Source of the DNA: Pseudomonadota bacterium
Lineage (GTDB): Bacteria; Pseudomonadota; Gammaproteobacteria; Burkholderiales; JAKAFK01
NCBI GenBank assembly: GCA_021817985.1
Contig: JAKAFK010000029.1
Span: forward strand, 1-40,502
Reading direction: 5' to 3'
DNA: 40,502 nt
In this document: positions 16,841 to 24,873 of the stretch, one piece after another
Layout of the letters: each line of letters begins with the position of its first letter
Numbering within the stretch: position 1 is the first letter of the stretch
Notes under the pieces: generated by a model
What the model was told of the DNA's origin: nothing
Seen by the model: only the letters and a program-made list of their open reading frames with translations
Database searches by the model: none
Made by a program: the position numbers and the translations under genes

Positions 16841-17116
16841 TCAAGCGGCCCCGGCGCCCCCGCCGGCCTTGTGCAGCGCGTCGATCTTGGCCTCGAGCTC
16901 ATCCATCCGCAGCTCCAGGGCGCTGAGCTTCTCCCGGGTGCGCAGCAGCACCTGCGCCTGCACATCGAACTCTTCCCGCGTGACCACGTCCAGCCGCGAA
17001 AGCGCGCCTTGCAGCACCGCCTTCACATTCTTCTCGATGTCCTTGACCGGACTTTGCGCGAAGGCCTCTTTGAGCTTGTCGACCACTTCATCCAACATTT
17101 TCGGATTCGTCATCAT
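16841..17116 (-). CDS. ubiK: UbiK-type ubiquinone biosynthesis accessory factor
   Basis: A 91-residue protein of the BMFP (YqiC/UbiK) family. The N-terminal amphipathic helix (LDEVVDKLKEAFAQSP), the VTREEFDVQAQVLLRTREKL signature and the C-terminal coiled coil (LELRMDELEAKI) are present. UbiK binds lipids and the UbiJ protein and supports the ubiquinone hydroxylation complex. ATG 17116 or the adjacent ATG 17113 could start it, with GGGAAG upstream. It is divergent from the porin-glnK-amtB operon, an arrangement seen in many betaproteobacteria. Confidence 0.9.
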   Translation of the reverse strand: MMTNPKMLDEVVDKLKEAFAQSPVKDIEKNVKAVLQGALSRLDVVTREEFDVQAQVLLRTREKLSALELRMDELEAKIDALHKAGGGAGAA

Positions 17117-17335
17117 GCTTCCCTATTAATTGAGTCGTCGGACCTTATCGTCGAACGGATCCCGATGGGTCAGTCTTCTGCGGGTCATTATGCCACGGCC
17201 GACGACCGAACGACCCGGCATTGCGCGCCCACGCCCGCCCCCCCACCCGGCGAATTCAGGCATCCCATTCATTCCCCATCGCTTTTTCGCCCATCACGCT
17301 TTCCAAGACGTCAAACTCAGTTCCGCCCACGACCG

Positions 17336-17352
17336 TGCACCACAAGCGTGCA
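17336..17352 (+). promoter_or_regulatory. NtrC-type enhancer site
   Basis: TGCACCACAAGCGTGCA matches the 17-base NtrC consensus TGCACC-N4-TGGTGCA at all but two positions of the second half. A further half site, TGGTGC, follows at 17366-17371. It lies about 85-100 bases upstream of the sigma-54 promoter, the usual enhancer distance. Confidence 0.65.
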
Positions 17353-17434
17353 CTACGATTCATTCTGGTGCGGACCATTTCGGCCCATACGCGCCAATGT
17401 GCAGCATCATATTGATTATTCGTTTTATTTGTTC

Positions 17435-17450
17435 TGGCACGACTTATGCT
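17435..17450 (+). promoter_or_regulatory. Sigma-54 promoter of porin-glnK-amtB
   Basis: CTGGCACGACTTATGCTT has the invariant GG (17436-17437) and GC (17448-17449) exactly ten bases apart, and TGGCACG matches the -24 box fully; the -12 box is ATGC rather than TTGC. It lies about 65 bases before the porin start. Together with the upstream NtrC-like site it predicts induction under nitrogen limitation. Confidence 0.75.
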
Positions 17451-17514
17451 TTATGGTCAAAGGCGCTCGTCGCCCATGATTTCAATAACGATCAATATTG
17501 CATAAGGAACACAC

Positions 17515-18696
17515 ATGATGCGTCAACTCGTTCAAGCGTTAGCGCTGGCCGGACTCCTTGGAGCCGGCCCCGGCCTCGTCCAGACCGCCTTGGCCGACAC
17601 TGCGGCGGCAGGGCCCAAGACCCCGACCCTGTCCGACATATTTGCCGCTTCGGGGATCACCGAGAGCGGCTACATCGATATCGGCTATTCCGCATTGAAC
17701 TCGACGGGGCTCTTCGTCACCGGCGGCAACAGCCGCGTCTTCGACACGCCCAAGGCGTCCGCAGGCCACGACTTCAACAGCTTCAACCTGAACCAGGCGG
17801 CACTGACTCTCGCCAAGCAGCCGGCAAGCGGCTTCGGCGGATTGGTGAACGTGACGCTCGGGCAGGACGCCACCGTCATCCAGTCGTACGGCGCCACCAG
17901 CGCGGCGAACTTCGATCTGACCCAGGCCTATGGCAGCTACGCCACCGGCCCCGTCACGGTCATCGCCGGCAAGTTCGCGACGCTGGCGGGGGCGGAGCTC
18001 ATCGCAAGCCCGCAGGACACCAACTACTCGCGCTCCATCCTCTTCGGCTATGCGATCCCCTTCACGCACACCGGCGTGCGCGTCACCTATGCCCCGACGA
18101 GCGCCTATAGCCTGATCGCCGGGGTCAACAACGGCTGGGACCAAGTCTCGTCCCAGCAGCACGACAAGACGATCGAACTGGGATTCACCGCCGCGCCCAA
18201 CAAGATGTTCTCGCTGGCCGGCTCCTATTACGGCGGCAAGGAACTCACCACCGAACCGGCGGCGCCCACGGCCACCAGCGCCCTGGGCATGCGCAACCTC
18301 TTCGACGTCGTCGCCACCCTCAACGCCACCGACAAGCTGACTTTCATCGTCAATGGGGATTATGGCACCCAGGACAACGCCTCGCTGGCCGACGCCAACG
18401 GCGCGTCCACGGCCAAGTGGACCGGTGTCGCCGGCTACGTCAACTACCAGCTCGCGCCGACCTGGCGGCTATCGGTGCGCGGCGAGTATTTCAATGATAA
18501 AGACGGCTATCGCACCGGGATCGCCCAGAAATGGAAAGAAGGCACCGTCACGGTCGCCTACCTGCCCGCACCGAGCTACGAACTGCGAGGGGAGATCCGG
18601 CATGACTGGTCCAACCAGGCCGCCTTCCTGCGCAGCGACGGTACGGCGGGCAAGAGCCAGACTTCTCTCGGACTGGAAGCGCTGTACAAATTCTAG
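17515..18696 (+). CDS. Outer-membrane beta-barrel porin linked to ammonium transport
   Basis: A 393-residue protein with a signal peptide (cleavage near ALA-D at 28) and a beta-barrel body ending in Phe. The N-terminal ITESGYIDIGYSALNSTG and repeated alternating strands resemble the BBP2-type porins that accompany glnK-amtB in betaproteobacteria. AAGGA before the first of two ATGs supports 17515. It is the first gene after a sigma-54 promoter and is followed 46 bases later by glnK, so it is probably nitrogen-regulated and may pass ammonium or small nitrogen compounds across the outer membrane. The substrate is an inference from context. Confidence 0.82.
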   Translation: MMRQLVQALALAGLLGAGPGLVQTALADTAAAGPKTPTLSDIFAASGITESGYIDIGYSALNSTGLFVTGGNSRVFDTPKASAGHDFNSFNLNQAALTLAKQPASGFGGLVNVTLGQDATVIQSYGATSAANFDLTQAYGSYATGPVTVIAGKFATLAGAELIASPQDTNYSRSILFGYAIPFTHTGVRVTYAPTSAYSLIAGVNNGWDQVSSQQHDKTIELGFTAAPNKMFSLAGSYYGGKELTTEPAAPTATSALGMRNLFDVVATLNATDKLTFIVNGDYGTQDNASLADANGASTAKWTGVAGYVNYQLAPTWRLSVRGEYFNDKDGYRTGIAQKWKEGTVTVAYLPAPSYELRGEIRHDWSNQAAFLRSDGTAGKSQTSLGLEALYKF

Positions 18697-18730
18697 CCCC
18701 GCGGAGGCCATGCGAGCATTAACTGCGTAA

Positions 18731-19081
<351 letters not shown>

Positions 19082-19092
19082 AGGAGAACCCA

Positions 19093-20493
19093 ATGAAACG
19101 ACTACTCGTATCCGTCCTTCTGCTGGGATTGACCGCCCTCGGCACCGCCGCGGTTGCGGACAACGCCCCGGCCCCGGCCAGCGCCTCAATGCCCGCCGCT
19201 ACGGCGCCTGCGGCCCCCGCCCCGGCGCCGCAACCTGCGGCTGCCCCCGCCCCCGCCGCGGCGCCCAGCCCGTCTGCCTTCATCAATTCGGGCGACAACG
19301 CGTGGATGATGACCTCCACCGCGCTCGTCCTGATGATGACGGTGCCGGGCCTGGCGCTGTTCTATGCCGGCATGGTGCGCAAGAAGAACGTGCTCGCCAC
19401 GGCCATGCAGAGCTTCGCCATCACCTGCCTCGTCACCGTGCTGTGGATGGTGGTCGGCTATAGCTGGGCGTTCACGCCGGGCACGCCGATTTTGGGCGGC
19501 ATGTCCCGCTTCATGCTGCATGGCATGGGGCTTGATGCGGCGACGCCCCTCGCCGGCACGATCCCCGAATCGGTCTACATGACCTTCCAGATGACCTTCG
19601 CCATCATCACCCCCGCCCTTATCACCGGCGCCTTCGCCGATCGCATGAAATTCTCGGCGCTCCTGTGGTTCATGGGCATCTGGCTGCTTGCCGTGTACGC
19701 ACCGATCGCCCACTGGGTCTGGGGTCCGGGCGGCTGGCTGGGCACGAAGGGCGTACTGGACTTCGCCGGCGGCACCGTGGTGCACATCAACGCCGGCGTG
19801 GCGGGCCTCGTCGCCGCCCTCGTCATGGGCAAGCGCGTGGGCTACGGCAAGGAGCCCATGGCGCCCCACAACCTCGTCCTCACCCTGATCGGCGCCTCGC
19901 TCCTGTGGGTGGGCTGGTTCGGCTTCAACGCGGGTTCTGCCGGTGCCGCAAACGACCGCGCCGGCATGGCCATGGCGGTCACCCAGATCGCCACCGCCGC
20001 GGCGGCCATGGGGTGGCTCTTCGCCGAATGGTTCCACAAGGGCAAGCCCAGCGTGCTGGGCATCGCCTCCGGCGCCGTCGCCGGACTCGTGGCGATCACC
20101 CCGGCCTCGGGCTTCGTCGATCCGACGGGCGCCCTGGTCATCGGCGTCGCCGGCGGCGTCATCTGCTTCTGGACGGCCACCTCGCTCAAGAACATGCTGG
20201 GCTACGATGACTCCCTGGATGCCTTCGGCGTGCATGCGATCGGCGGGATCGTCGGCGCCCTGCTGACCGGCGTATTCGCGGTGAAGGCCATCGGCGGCAC
20301 CGCCGGCGTGCTCGAAGGCAACGGCGCGCAGCTCGGCATCCAGGCCCTGGGCGTCGGCACCACGATCGTCTACGACAGCATCATGAGCTTCATCATCCTC
20401 AAGGTGATCGACATGGTCATCGGCCTGCGCGTCACGGAAGAACAAGAACGCGAAGGGCTCGACATCAGCCTGCACGGCGAGCACGTCGAATAA
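19093..20493 (+). CDS. amtB: Ammonium transporter AmtB
   Basis: A 466-residue Amt family channel. A cleavable-looking signal (MKRLLVSVLLLGLTALG) is followed by an unusually long Ala/Pro-rich segment (about 25-60) before the first transmembrane helix at NAWMMTSTALVLMMTVPGLA. Family signatures include DRMKFSALLWF, the VVHINAGVAGLV pore-His region and DAFGVHAIGGIVGALLTG with the second pore His. About 11 transmembrane helices are expected. It starts 11 bases after glnK and is followed by a strong terminator. It should import ammonium and be gated by GlnK. Confidence 0.95.
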   Translation: MKRLLVSVLLLGLTALGTAAVADNAPAPASASMPAATAPAAPAPAPQPAAAPAPAAAPSPSAFINSGDNAWMMTSTALVLMMTVPGLALFYAGMVRKKNVLATAMQSFAITCLVTVLWMVVGYSWAFTPGTPILGGMSRFMLHGMGLDAATPLAGTIPESVYMTFQMTFAIITPALITGAFADRMKFSALLWFMGIWLLAVYAPIAHWVWGPGGWLGTKGVLDFAGGTVVHINAGVAGLVAALVMGKRVGYGKEPMAPHNLVLTLIGASLLWVGWFGFNAGSAGAANDRAGMAMAVTQIATAAAAMGWLFAEWFHKGKPSVLGIASGAVAGLVAITPASGFVDPTGALVIGVAGGVICFWTATSLKNMLGYDDSLDAFGVHAIGGIVGALLTGVFAVKAIGGTAGVLEGNGAQLGIQALGVGTTIVYDSIMSFIILKVIDMVIGLRVTEEQEREGLDISLHGEHVE

Positions 20494-20521
20494 CGATTCT
20501 CCTCCTGGCCCGTGAAACCTG

Positions 20522-20546
20522 GGGCGCCTTCGGGCGCCCTTTTTTT
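20522..20546 (+). terminator. Strong intrinsic terminator of porin-glnK-amtB
   Basis: GGGCGCC (20522-20528), a TTCG tetraloop and GGCGCCC (20533-20539) are followed by seven T residues (20540-20546). A textbook rho-independent terminator 28 bases after amtB. Confidence 0.93.
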
Positions 20547-20770
20547 GTGCGCCCGGCATGGGCGCACTCTTGCGGGTGCAAGTCCCGTCGTAAGCGGATC
20601 ACGGCGAACGAAGCGAAGCGCCACTGAGTGAGGGTGACCGAGCGTGGGGAGGAAGCATGGAGCGAAACTGCGAGCCGATAAACAAGAACCGGATACTCGA
20701 TCGAGAGCGGCCAAGGCATTAAGGATCGGCACGCCGCGCCTGCCGTCCGGCAGAATGCGTCACCATCGAA
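20547..20770 (+). mobile_element. Group II intron, 5' (domain I) fragment
   Basis: Immediately after the amtB terminator T-run the sequence begins GTGCGCCCGGCATGGGCGCA, which is both a group II intron 5' consensus (GTGYG) and a hairpin. It continues with CGGGTGCAAGTCCCG, the GAACGAAGCGAAGCGCCACT stretch, GTGAGGGTGACCGAGCG and GAGCGAAACTGCGAGCCGAT, in the style of domain I. No reverse transcriptase frame and no domain V/VI are present before the hepT gene at 20778, so this is a truncated, non-mobile remnant. Its position right after a terminator fits class C-like insertion. The 3' limit is approximate. Confidence 0.62.
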
Positions 20771-20777
20771 AAACGCT

Positions 20778-21239
20778 TCAGGCTGCGGAGGAGCCGTCGG
20801 CCGCCTGAGACCCGACACTAGCGCACAAGGCAATCAGCTCCTGCGCCATGGCAACCGCGAGATTGAGATTTTCCGCCTTCTGAACGTCCGTCTCAGGATA
20901 GTCGTGCCCCAAGTGATTGCGCATGGTCCGGAATTCGTCCCAACGGTCGGCCGAAGGCAGCGCGCCGAGTTGTTCCAGCCGATCAATCACGTCGCGGAAA
21001 GGTGCGTCTTCGTATGGCTCGCCGTATCGTTCCACGAGCAAGGCCCGGAGCAGTTTCCTGCCCATCGCGTCCTGAAGGCGCGTGAAGCGGAAAATAAACT
21101 GGTCCAACGTCGCCACTTTCACATCGTCCGGACGGGCGAAGTCCTCTGCGTTCAGCCGCGCGCCCAGCTTGGCGATCGCCTGGCGCAAATAACGCACGTG
21201 GTTTTCGCACTCCGCAAGCGCCGGTGCAAGCCGCTTCAC
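20778..21239 (-). CDS. hepT: HepT-type HEPN toxin, apparently orphaned
   Basis: A 153-residue HEPN protein with an intact R-x4-H-x-Y motif (TMRNHLGHDYPE) and the LDQFIFRFTRLQDAMGRKLL signature, clearly homologous to 9246-9725. The start is GTG 21239, overlapping (GTGA) the stop of the restored frame of the broken mntA upstream. All catalytic and AMPylation residues seem present, yet its own antitoxin gene is destroyed. Either the toxin is weak or silent, or the MntA encoded at 9722-10045 protects against it. Confidence 0.88.
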   Translation of the reverse strand: MKRLAPALAECENHVRYLRQAIAKLGARLNAEDFARPDDVKVATLDQFIFRFTRLQDAMGRKLLRALLVERYGEPYEDAPFRDVIDRLEQLGALPSADRWDEFRTMRNHLGHDYPETDVQKAENLNLAVAMAQELIALCASVGSQAADGSSAA

Positions 21240-21392
21240 ACGCCTACCCCCTTTCTTCGCGCTTCCTCGTAGATGTCAATGCCCCCCCTTCGCGTGATCG
21301 TCAACACGCGAACCGAAAAGGATCGGCTCCGCATCGAAGAACGTCTTCGCCGCCTTGCGAATGTGATCGCGGGTTTTGGCATCTAGCCTCAT
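21236..21392 (-). pseudogene. mntA remnant: internal deletion plus frameshift
   Basis: From ATG 21392 the frame reads MRLDAKTRDHIRKAAKTFF, then ILFGSRVDDHAKGG, and hits a stop right at the D-x-D of the active site, after a run of seven G (minus strand; C7 at 21282-21288). Restoring the frame gives DIDIYEEARRKGVGV and a stop that overlaps hepT. Related proteins of about 100 residues have some 45 residues between DIDLY and a C-terminal EEARRTGV-like tail. So an internal deletion joined the two halves, and a further small indel (probably two bases lost) broke the frame. Confidence 0.8.
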
Positions 21393-21640
21393 CACGCACC
21401 TGGCACCGGGAACACTCAAGCGAAATTAGGAGATCAGCAAACCGAAACGAGGCATTCCGCCGTTCAGTATACTCCACAAATCGCCGGCAACGGCCATGGC
21501 CCGCGGGGTGAGCGCCCTGGCCGGACCCGGCGCAGGCCCGGCATGTGGCCTCAAGACCGCGGCCTCTCCCCCGCACGGGTGAGCCTGCCCGACGCGTGCG
21601 CGCTTTCGCCGCGCCGCAAGGCAACCTCTCGCCTCGCGTG

Positions 21641-21669
21641 TTTTGGTTCCTGCGGGACTTCGGTACAAT
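21641..21669 (+). promoter_or_regulatory. Candidate sigma-70 promoter of gshA
   Basis: TTTTGG (21641-21646) and TACAAT (21664-21669) are 17 bases apart in an otherwise GC-rich region, about 40 bases upstream of the gshA ATG. Confidence 0.5.
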
Positions 21670-21708
21670 GAATTCATTATCCTCACCCCAAAAGCGGCGC
21701 TGACACCC

Positions 21709-22995
21709 ATGGTCCCCCATCTCACGACGGCCCTCACCGGCCCGCTTCTCGACCTCGAAAAGCACATCCTCGGCGCGATGCCCGAGATCGAGCACTGGTT
21801 TCGCACCCAATGGATCGACCATGCCGCCCCCTTCTACACCTCCGTGGATCTGCGCAACAGCGGCTTCAAGCTCGCGCCGGTGGACACCAACCTGTTCCCG
21901 GGCGGCTTCAACAACCTGAACCCCGCCTTCGTGCCCTTGTGCGTGCAGGCCGCCATGGCGGCGGTCGACAAGATCTGTCCGGAGGCCGAACGCTTCCTCA
22001 TCATCCCGGAAAACCACACGCGCAACGTCTATTACCTGCAGAACGTCGCCGCCCTCCAGTACATCCTGGGACAGGCCGGCCTCAAGGTGCGCATCGGCAG
22101 CCTCCTGCCAGAAATTACCGCGCCCACGCGCCTGGTGCTGCCGGAAGAGCGCACGATCACCCTTGAACCCATCAAGCGCGTGGGCAACCGCCTCCAGCTG
22201 GACGGCTTCGATCCGTGCGCGGTGATCCTCAACAACGACCTCTCGGCGGGCGTGCCCGACCTGCTCAAGGACCTCGAGCAGACCGTGCTGCCGCCGCTCC
22301 ACGCGGGCTGGTCGACGCGCCGCAAGTCCCACCACTTCAAGGCCTACGCCGAAGTGGCGCAAGCCTTTGCCCAGCTCATCGGCATCGACCCGTGGCTCAT
22401 CACGCCCAACTTCTACCACTGCGGGCGCATCGACTTCCAGGCGCGCGCCGGCGAAGAATGCCTGGCCAACTTCGTCGACAGGCTGCTCCTCGACATCCGG
22501 CGCAAGTACGACGAGTACGGCATCAAGGAAGATCCCTTCGTGGTCGTCAAGGCCGACCAGGGCACCTACGGCATGGGGGTCATGACGGTCAAGAGCTCGG
22601 CCGAGGTCAGGGGCCTGAACCGCAAGCAGCGCAACAAGATGGCCGTGGTCAAGGAAGGGCAGCAGGTCTCGGAAGTCATCATCCAGGAAGGCGTCTACAC
22701 CTTCGAGAACATCAATGAAGCGGTGGCCGAACCAGTCATCTACATGATCGACCACTTCGTCGTCGGCGGCTTCTACCGGGTACACACCGGGCGCGGCAAG
22801 GACGAGAACCTGAACGCCCCGGGCATGCACTTCGTGCCGCTGGCCTTCGAGAACTCGTGCACCCTGCCCAATTGCGCGGCCAACCCCGATTCCGCCCCGA
22901 ACCGCTTCTACACCTATGGCGTCGTGGCAAGGCTCGCCATGCTGGCCGCGGCCGTCGAGCTGGAACAAACCGATCCGCACCTGTCGACCGTCTGA
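21709..22995 (+). CDS. gshA: Glutamate-cysteine ligase (proteobacterial type)
   Basis: A 428-residue enzyme that joins glutamate and cysteine using ATP, the first step of glutathione synthesis. The length and motifs (NSGFKLAPVDTNLFPGGFNN, IPENHTRNVYYL, WSTRRKSHHF, VKADQGTYGMGVM, YMIDHFVVGGFYRVH) fit the roughly 430-residue family of beta- and gammaproteobacteria, not the E. coli-type GshA. The frame is open to 21643 but ATG 21709 begins the conserved part. It leads a plus-strand cluster with apbE and PTS genes; gshB, which commonly follows gshA in betaproteobacteria, is absent here. Confidence 0.92.
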   Translation: MVPHLTTALTGPLLDLEKHILGAMPEIEHWFRTQWIDHAAPFYTSVDLRNSGFKLAPVDTNLFPGGFNNLNPAFVPLCVQAAMAAVDKICPEAERFLIIPENHTRNVYYLQNVAALQYILGQAGLKVRIGSLLPEITAPTRLVLPEERTITLEPIKRVGNRLQLDGFDPCAVILNNDLSAGVPDLLKDLEQTVLPPLHAGWSTRRKSHHFKAYAEVAQAFAQLIGIDPWLITPNFYHCGRIDFQARAGEECLANFVDRLLLDIRRKYDEYGIKEDPFVVVKADQGTYGMGVMTVKSSAEVRGLNRKQRNKMAVVKEGQQVSEVIIQEGVYTFENINEAVAEPVIYMIDHFVVGGFYRVHTGRGKDENLNAPGMHFVPLAFENSCTLPNCAANPDSAPNRFYTYGVVARLAMLAAAVELEQTDPHLSTV

Positions 22996-23011
22996 GTCCC
23001 CGCGCGCCGCG

Positions 23012-24058
23012 ATGCCGATCCCACGCCTTTGCGCGCTCCTCGCGCTGATTGCCCTCCTCGGCCCGATGGCCGGCTGCAGCCGCCCGCAGTACTATCAAAG
23101 TCAGAGCTACGTCTTCGGCACCCTGGTCCAGGTGAGCGTGCAAGGCCGCAACCCCGCGCGCAGCCAGCGGCTCGTCGGCCATGTGCTGCACGAGTTCGAT
23201 ACCCTCAACCGGCGATGGCACGCCTGGCATCCGAGCGAGCTCACCCGGCTCGACGCCGCGTTTGCCAAGGGCCCGCAGGCGGTCCCGCTGCCCCCGGGGC
23301 TCGGCGCCATGCTGGTGGACGCCACCCGCTTTTCCAGGCTCTCGGGCGGCCTCTTCGACCCCGCCATCGGAAAACTCATCCGGCTGTGGGGGTTCGAAGC
23401 CGACACCTTCCGCCCCGTGCGGCCGGACCCCGCGGAGATCGCGCGCCTCGTGCGCGCCCATCCCGAGATGACCGACATTCATGTGCAAGGCCGGACGGTC
23501 TACAGCACCAACCCGCAGGTTCGCCTCGACTTCGGGGGCTACAAGGGGTACGCGCTCGATCTGGCCTCGCGCTACCTGCGCGCGCATGGGGTCACCTCCG
23601 CCCTCATCAACATCGGCGGCAACATCCAGGCCATCGGCCGCCACGGCCGTCGCCCCTGGCGCGTGGGCATCCAGGACCCGCGCCGGCCGGGCCCGATCGC
23701 CGTCACCGACCTGCGCAACGGGGAATCGATCGGCACCTCGGGCGACTACGAGCGCTACTTCGTCCTGGACGGCAAGCGCTATTGCCACATCATCGACCCG
23801 CGCACGGGCTATCCCGCGCAAGGCGTCGAATCGGTCACCGTCATCGCGCCGCCGGGCCGCTTGTCCGGCGCCTTGTCGGATGCGGCCTCGAAGCCCATCT
23901 TCATTTCAGGCGTGTCCGGCTGGCGGGAGGCGGCGCGCCGGATGGGCATCCGGGACGTCATGCTGATCGACGACCGGGGCCAGGTGTATCTGACCCAGTC
24001 GATGGCGCGGCGCCTCCACTTCGTGGAGAAGGGGCTCACCCTTCATGTCGTGCCGTAA
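23012..24058 (+). CDS. apbE: ApbE-type FAD:protein FMN transferase
   Basis: A 348-residue periplasmic, probably membrane-anchored enzyme that attaches FMN from FAD to Thr/Ser of target flavoproteins such as NqrB/C or RnfG. A hydrophobic leader ends in a lipobox-like PMAGC. Motifs include YVFGTLVQVSVQG, FDPAIGKLIRLWGF, DFGGYKGYALDLA, SALINIGGNIQAIG and the Mg/FAD-binding CHIIDPRTGYPA. DFGGYKGYA is one residue shorter than the usual D-x-G-G-x-x-K-G-Y. ATG 23012 is 16 bases after gshA. No flavinylation target is encoded nearby. Confidence 0.92.
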   Translation: MPIPRLCALLALIALLGPMAGCSRPQYYQSQSYVFGTLVQVSVQGRNPARSQRLVGHVLHEFDTLNRRWHAWHPSELTRLDAAFAKGPQAVPLPPGLGAMLVDATRFSRLSGGLFDPAIGKLIRLWGFEADTFRPVRPDPAEIARLVRAHPEMTDIHVQGRTVYSTNPQVRLDFGGYKGYALDLASRYLRAHGVTSALINIGGNIQAIGRHGRRPWRVGIQDPRRPGPIAVTDLRNGESIGTSGDYERYFVLDGKRYCHIIDPRTGYPAQGVESVTVIAPPGRLSGALSDAASKPIFISGVSGWREAARRMGIRDVMLIDDRGQVYLTQSMARRLHFVEKGLTLHVVP

Positions 24059-24181
24059 GGCGCGTGCGCGCGCCCCGTTTTGCACTAGAATAGTCGCTTG
24101 CCCGGCAAGCCGCCCGCTTCGGACGGCGCCCGCGCGGCCATCGCGCAAGCACCCGCCGAGCAAGGCACTGCAGAGGAAGTT

Positions 24182-24604
24182 ATGATAGGCATTCTGATCA
24201 TTGCCCACGGCACGCTCGGAGACAGCCTGATCCACTGCGCGGCGCACGTGCTGGGCGCGCGGCCCGAGCATCTGGAGCACCTGTCCGTGACCGTGCACGA
24301 CGACCCGGCGGCCATGCTGGCCAAGGCGAGAACGCTGGTCCGCTCGCTCGACCAGGGCAAGGGCGTCCTGATCTTGAGCGACATGTACGGCGCCACGCCA
24401 TGCAACATCGTGTGCCGGCTGCTGGAGCCCGGGTCCGTGGAAGGCATCTCGGGGGTCAACCTGCCCATGCTCGTGCGGGCCCTCACCTACCGCAACGAGC
24501 CGTTGGGCACCGTGATCGGAAAAGCCCTGAGCGGCGGACACGAGGGTATCTTGAACATCAACGAGGAAGTCTGCCATGCAGCGCCAAGATGTAAGGATCG
24601 TTAA
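24182..24604 (+). CDS. PTS EIIA component, mannose family
   Basis: A 140-residue EIIA(Man)-type protein. The phospho-acceptor is His9 in IIAHGTLGDSL; LILSDMYGATPCN is the second family signature. GAGGAAG precedes ATG 24182; an upstream open stretch is not conserved. It overlaps the HPr gene by 29 bases. With HPr and enzyme I but no EIIB/EIIC, it most likely has a regulatory role, as proposed for similar incomplete PTS in beta- and alphaproteobacteria. Confidence 0.93.
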   Translation: MIGILIIAHGTLGDSLIHCAAHVLGARPEHLEHLSVTVHDDPAAMLAKARTLVRSLDQGKGVLILSDMYGATPCNIVCRLLEPGSVEGISGVNLPMLVRALTYRNEPLGTVIGKALSGGHEGILNINEEVCHAAPRCKDR

Positions 24605-24845
24605 CAAGCTGGGGCTGCATGCCCGGGCGTCGGCGAAGCTGACGCACGAGGCGGGGCGCTTCGCGTCCGAGGTCTGGCTGTCGACGAACGGCCGGCGCAT
24701 CAACGCCAAGAGCATCATGGGCGTCATGATGCTCGCGGCCGGCAAGGGCACCGTCCTCCAGGTCGAGGCCAGCGGACCGGACGAGCAGGAGGCCGTGCTC
24801 GCCGTGGTCAAGCTGGTCAACGAACGGTTCGGCGAACGCGAATGA
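24576..24845 (+). CDS. ptsH: HPr phosphocarrier protein
   Basis: An 89-residue HPr. His15 (NKLGLHARASAK) takes phosphate from enzyme I. Ser46 (NAKSIMGVMMLAAGKGT) is in the context recognised by HPr kinase/phosphorylase, so control by HprK is possible, although hprK is not in the window. It overlaps the EIIA gene by 29 bases and precedes ptsI. Confidence 0.95.
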   Translation: MQRQDVRIVNKLGLHARASAKLTHEAGRFASEVWLSTNGRRINAKSIMGVMMLAAGKGTVLQVEASGPDEQEAVLAVVKLVNERFGERE

Positions 24846-24873
24846 GCCGGCAGCGCGGGCGGAGCCGCACAAC

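Noticed and set aside
21301-22980. 559-codon minus-strand frame opposite gshA
   Set aside because: Antisense shadow; gshA on the plus strand has all family motifs.
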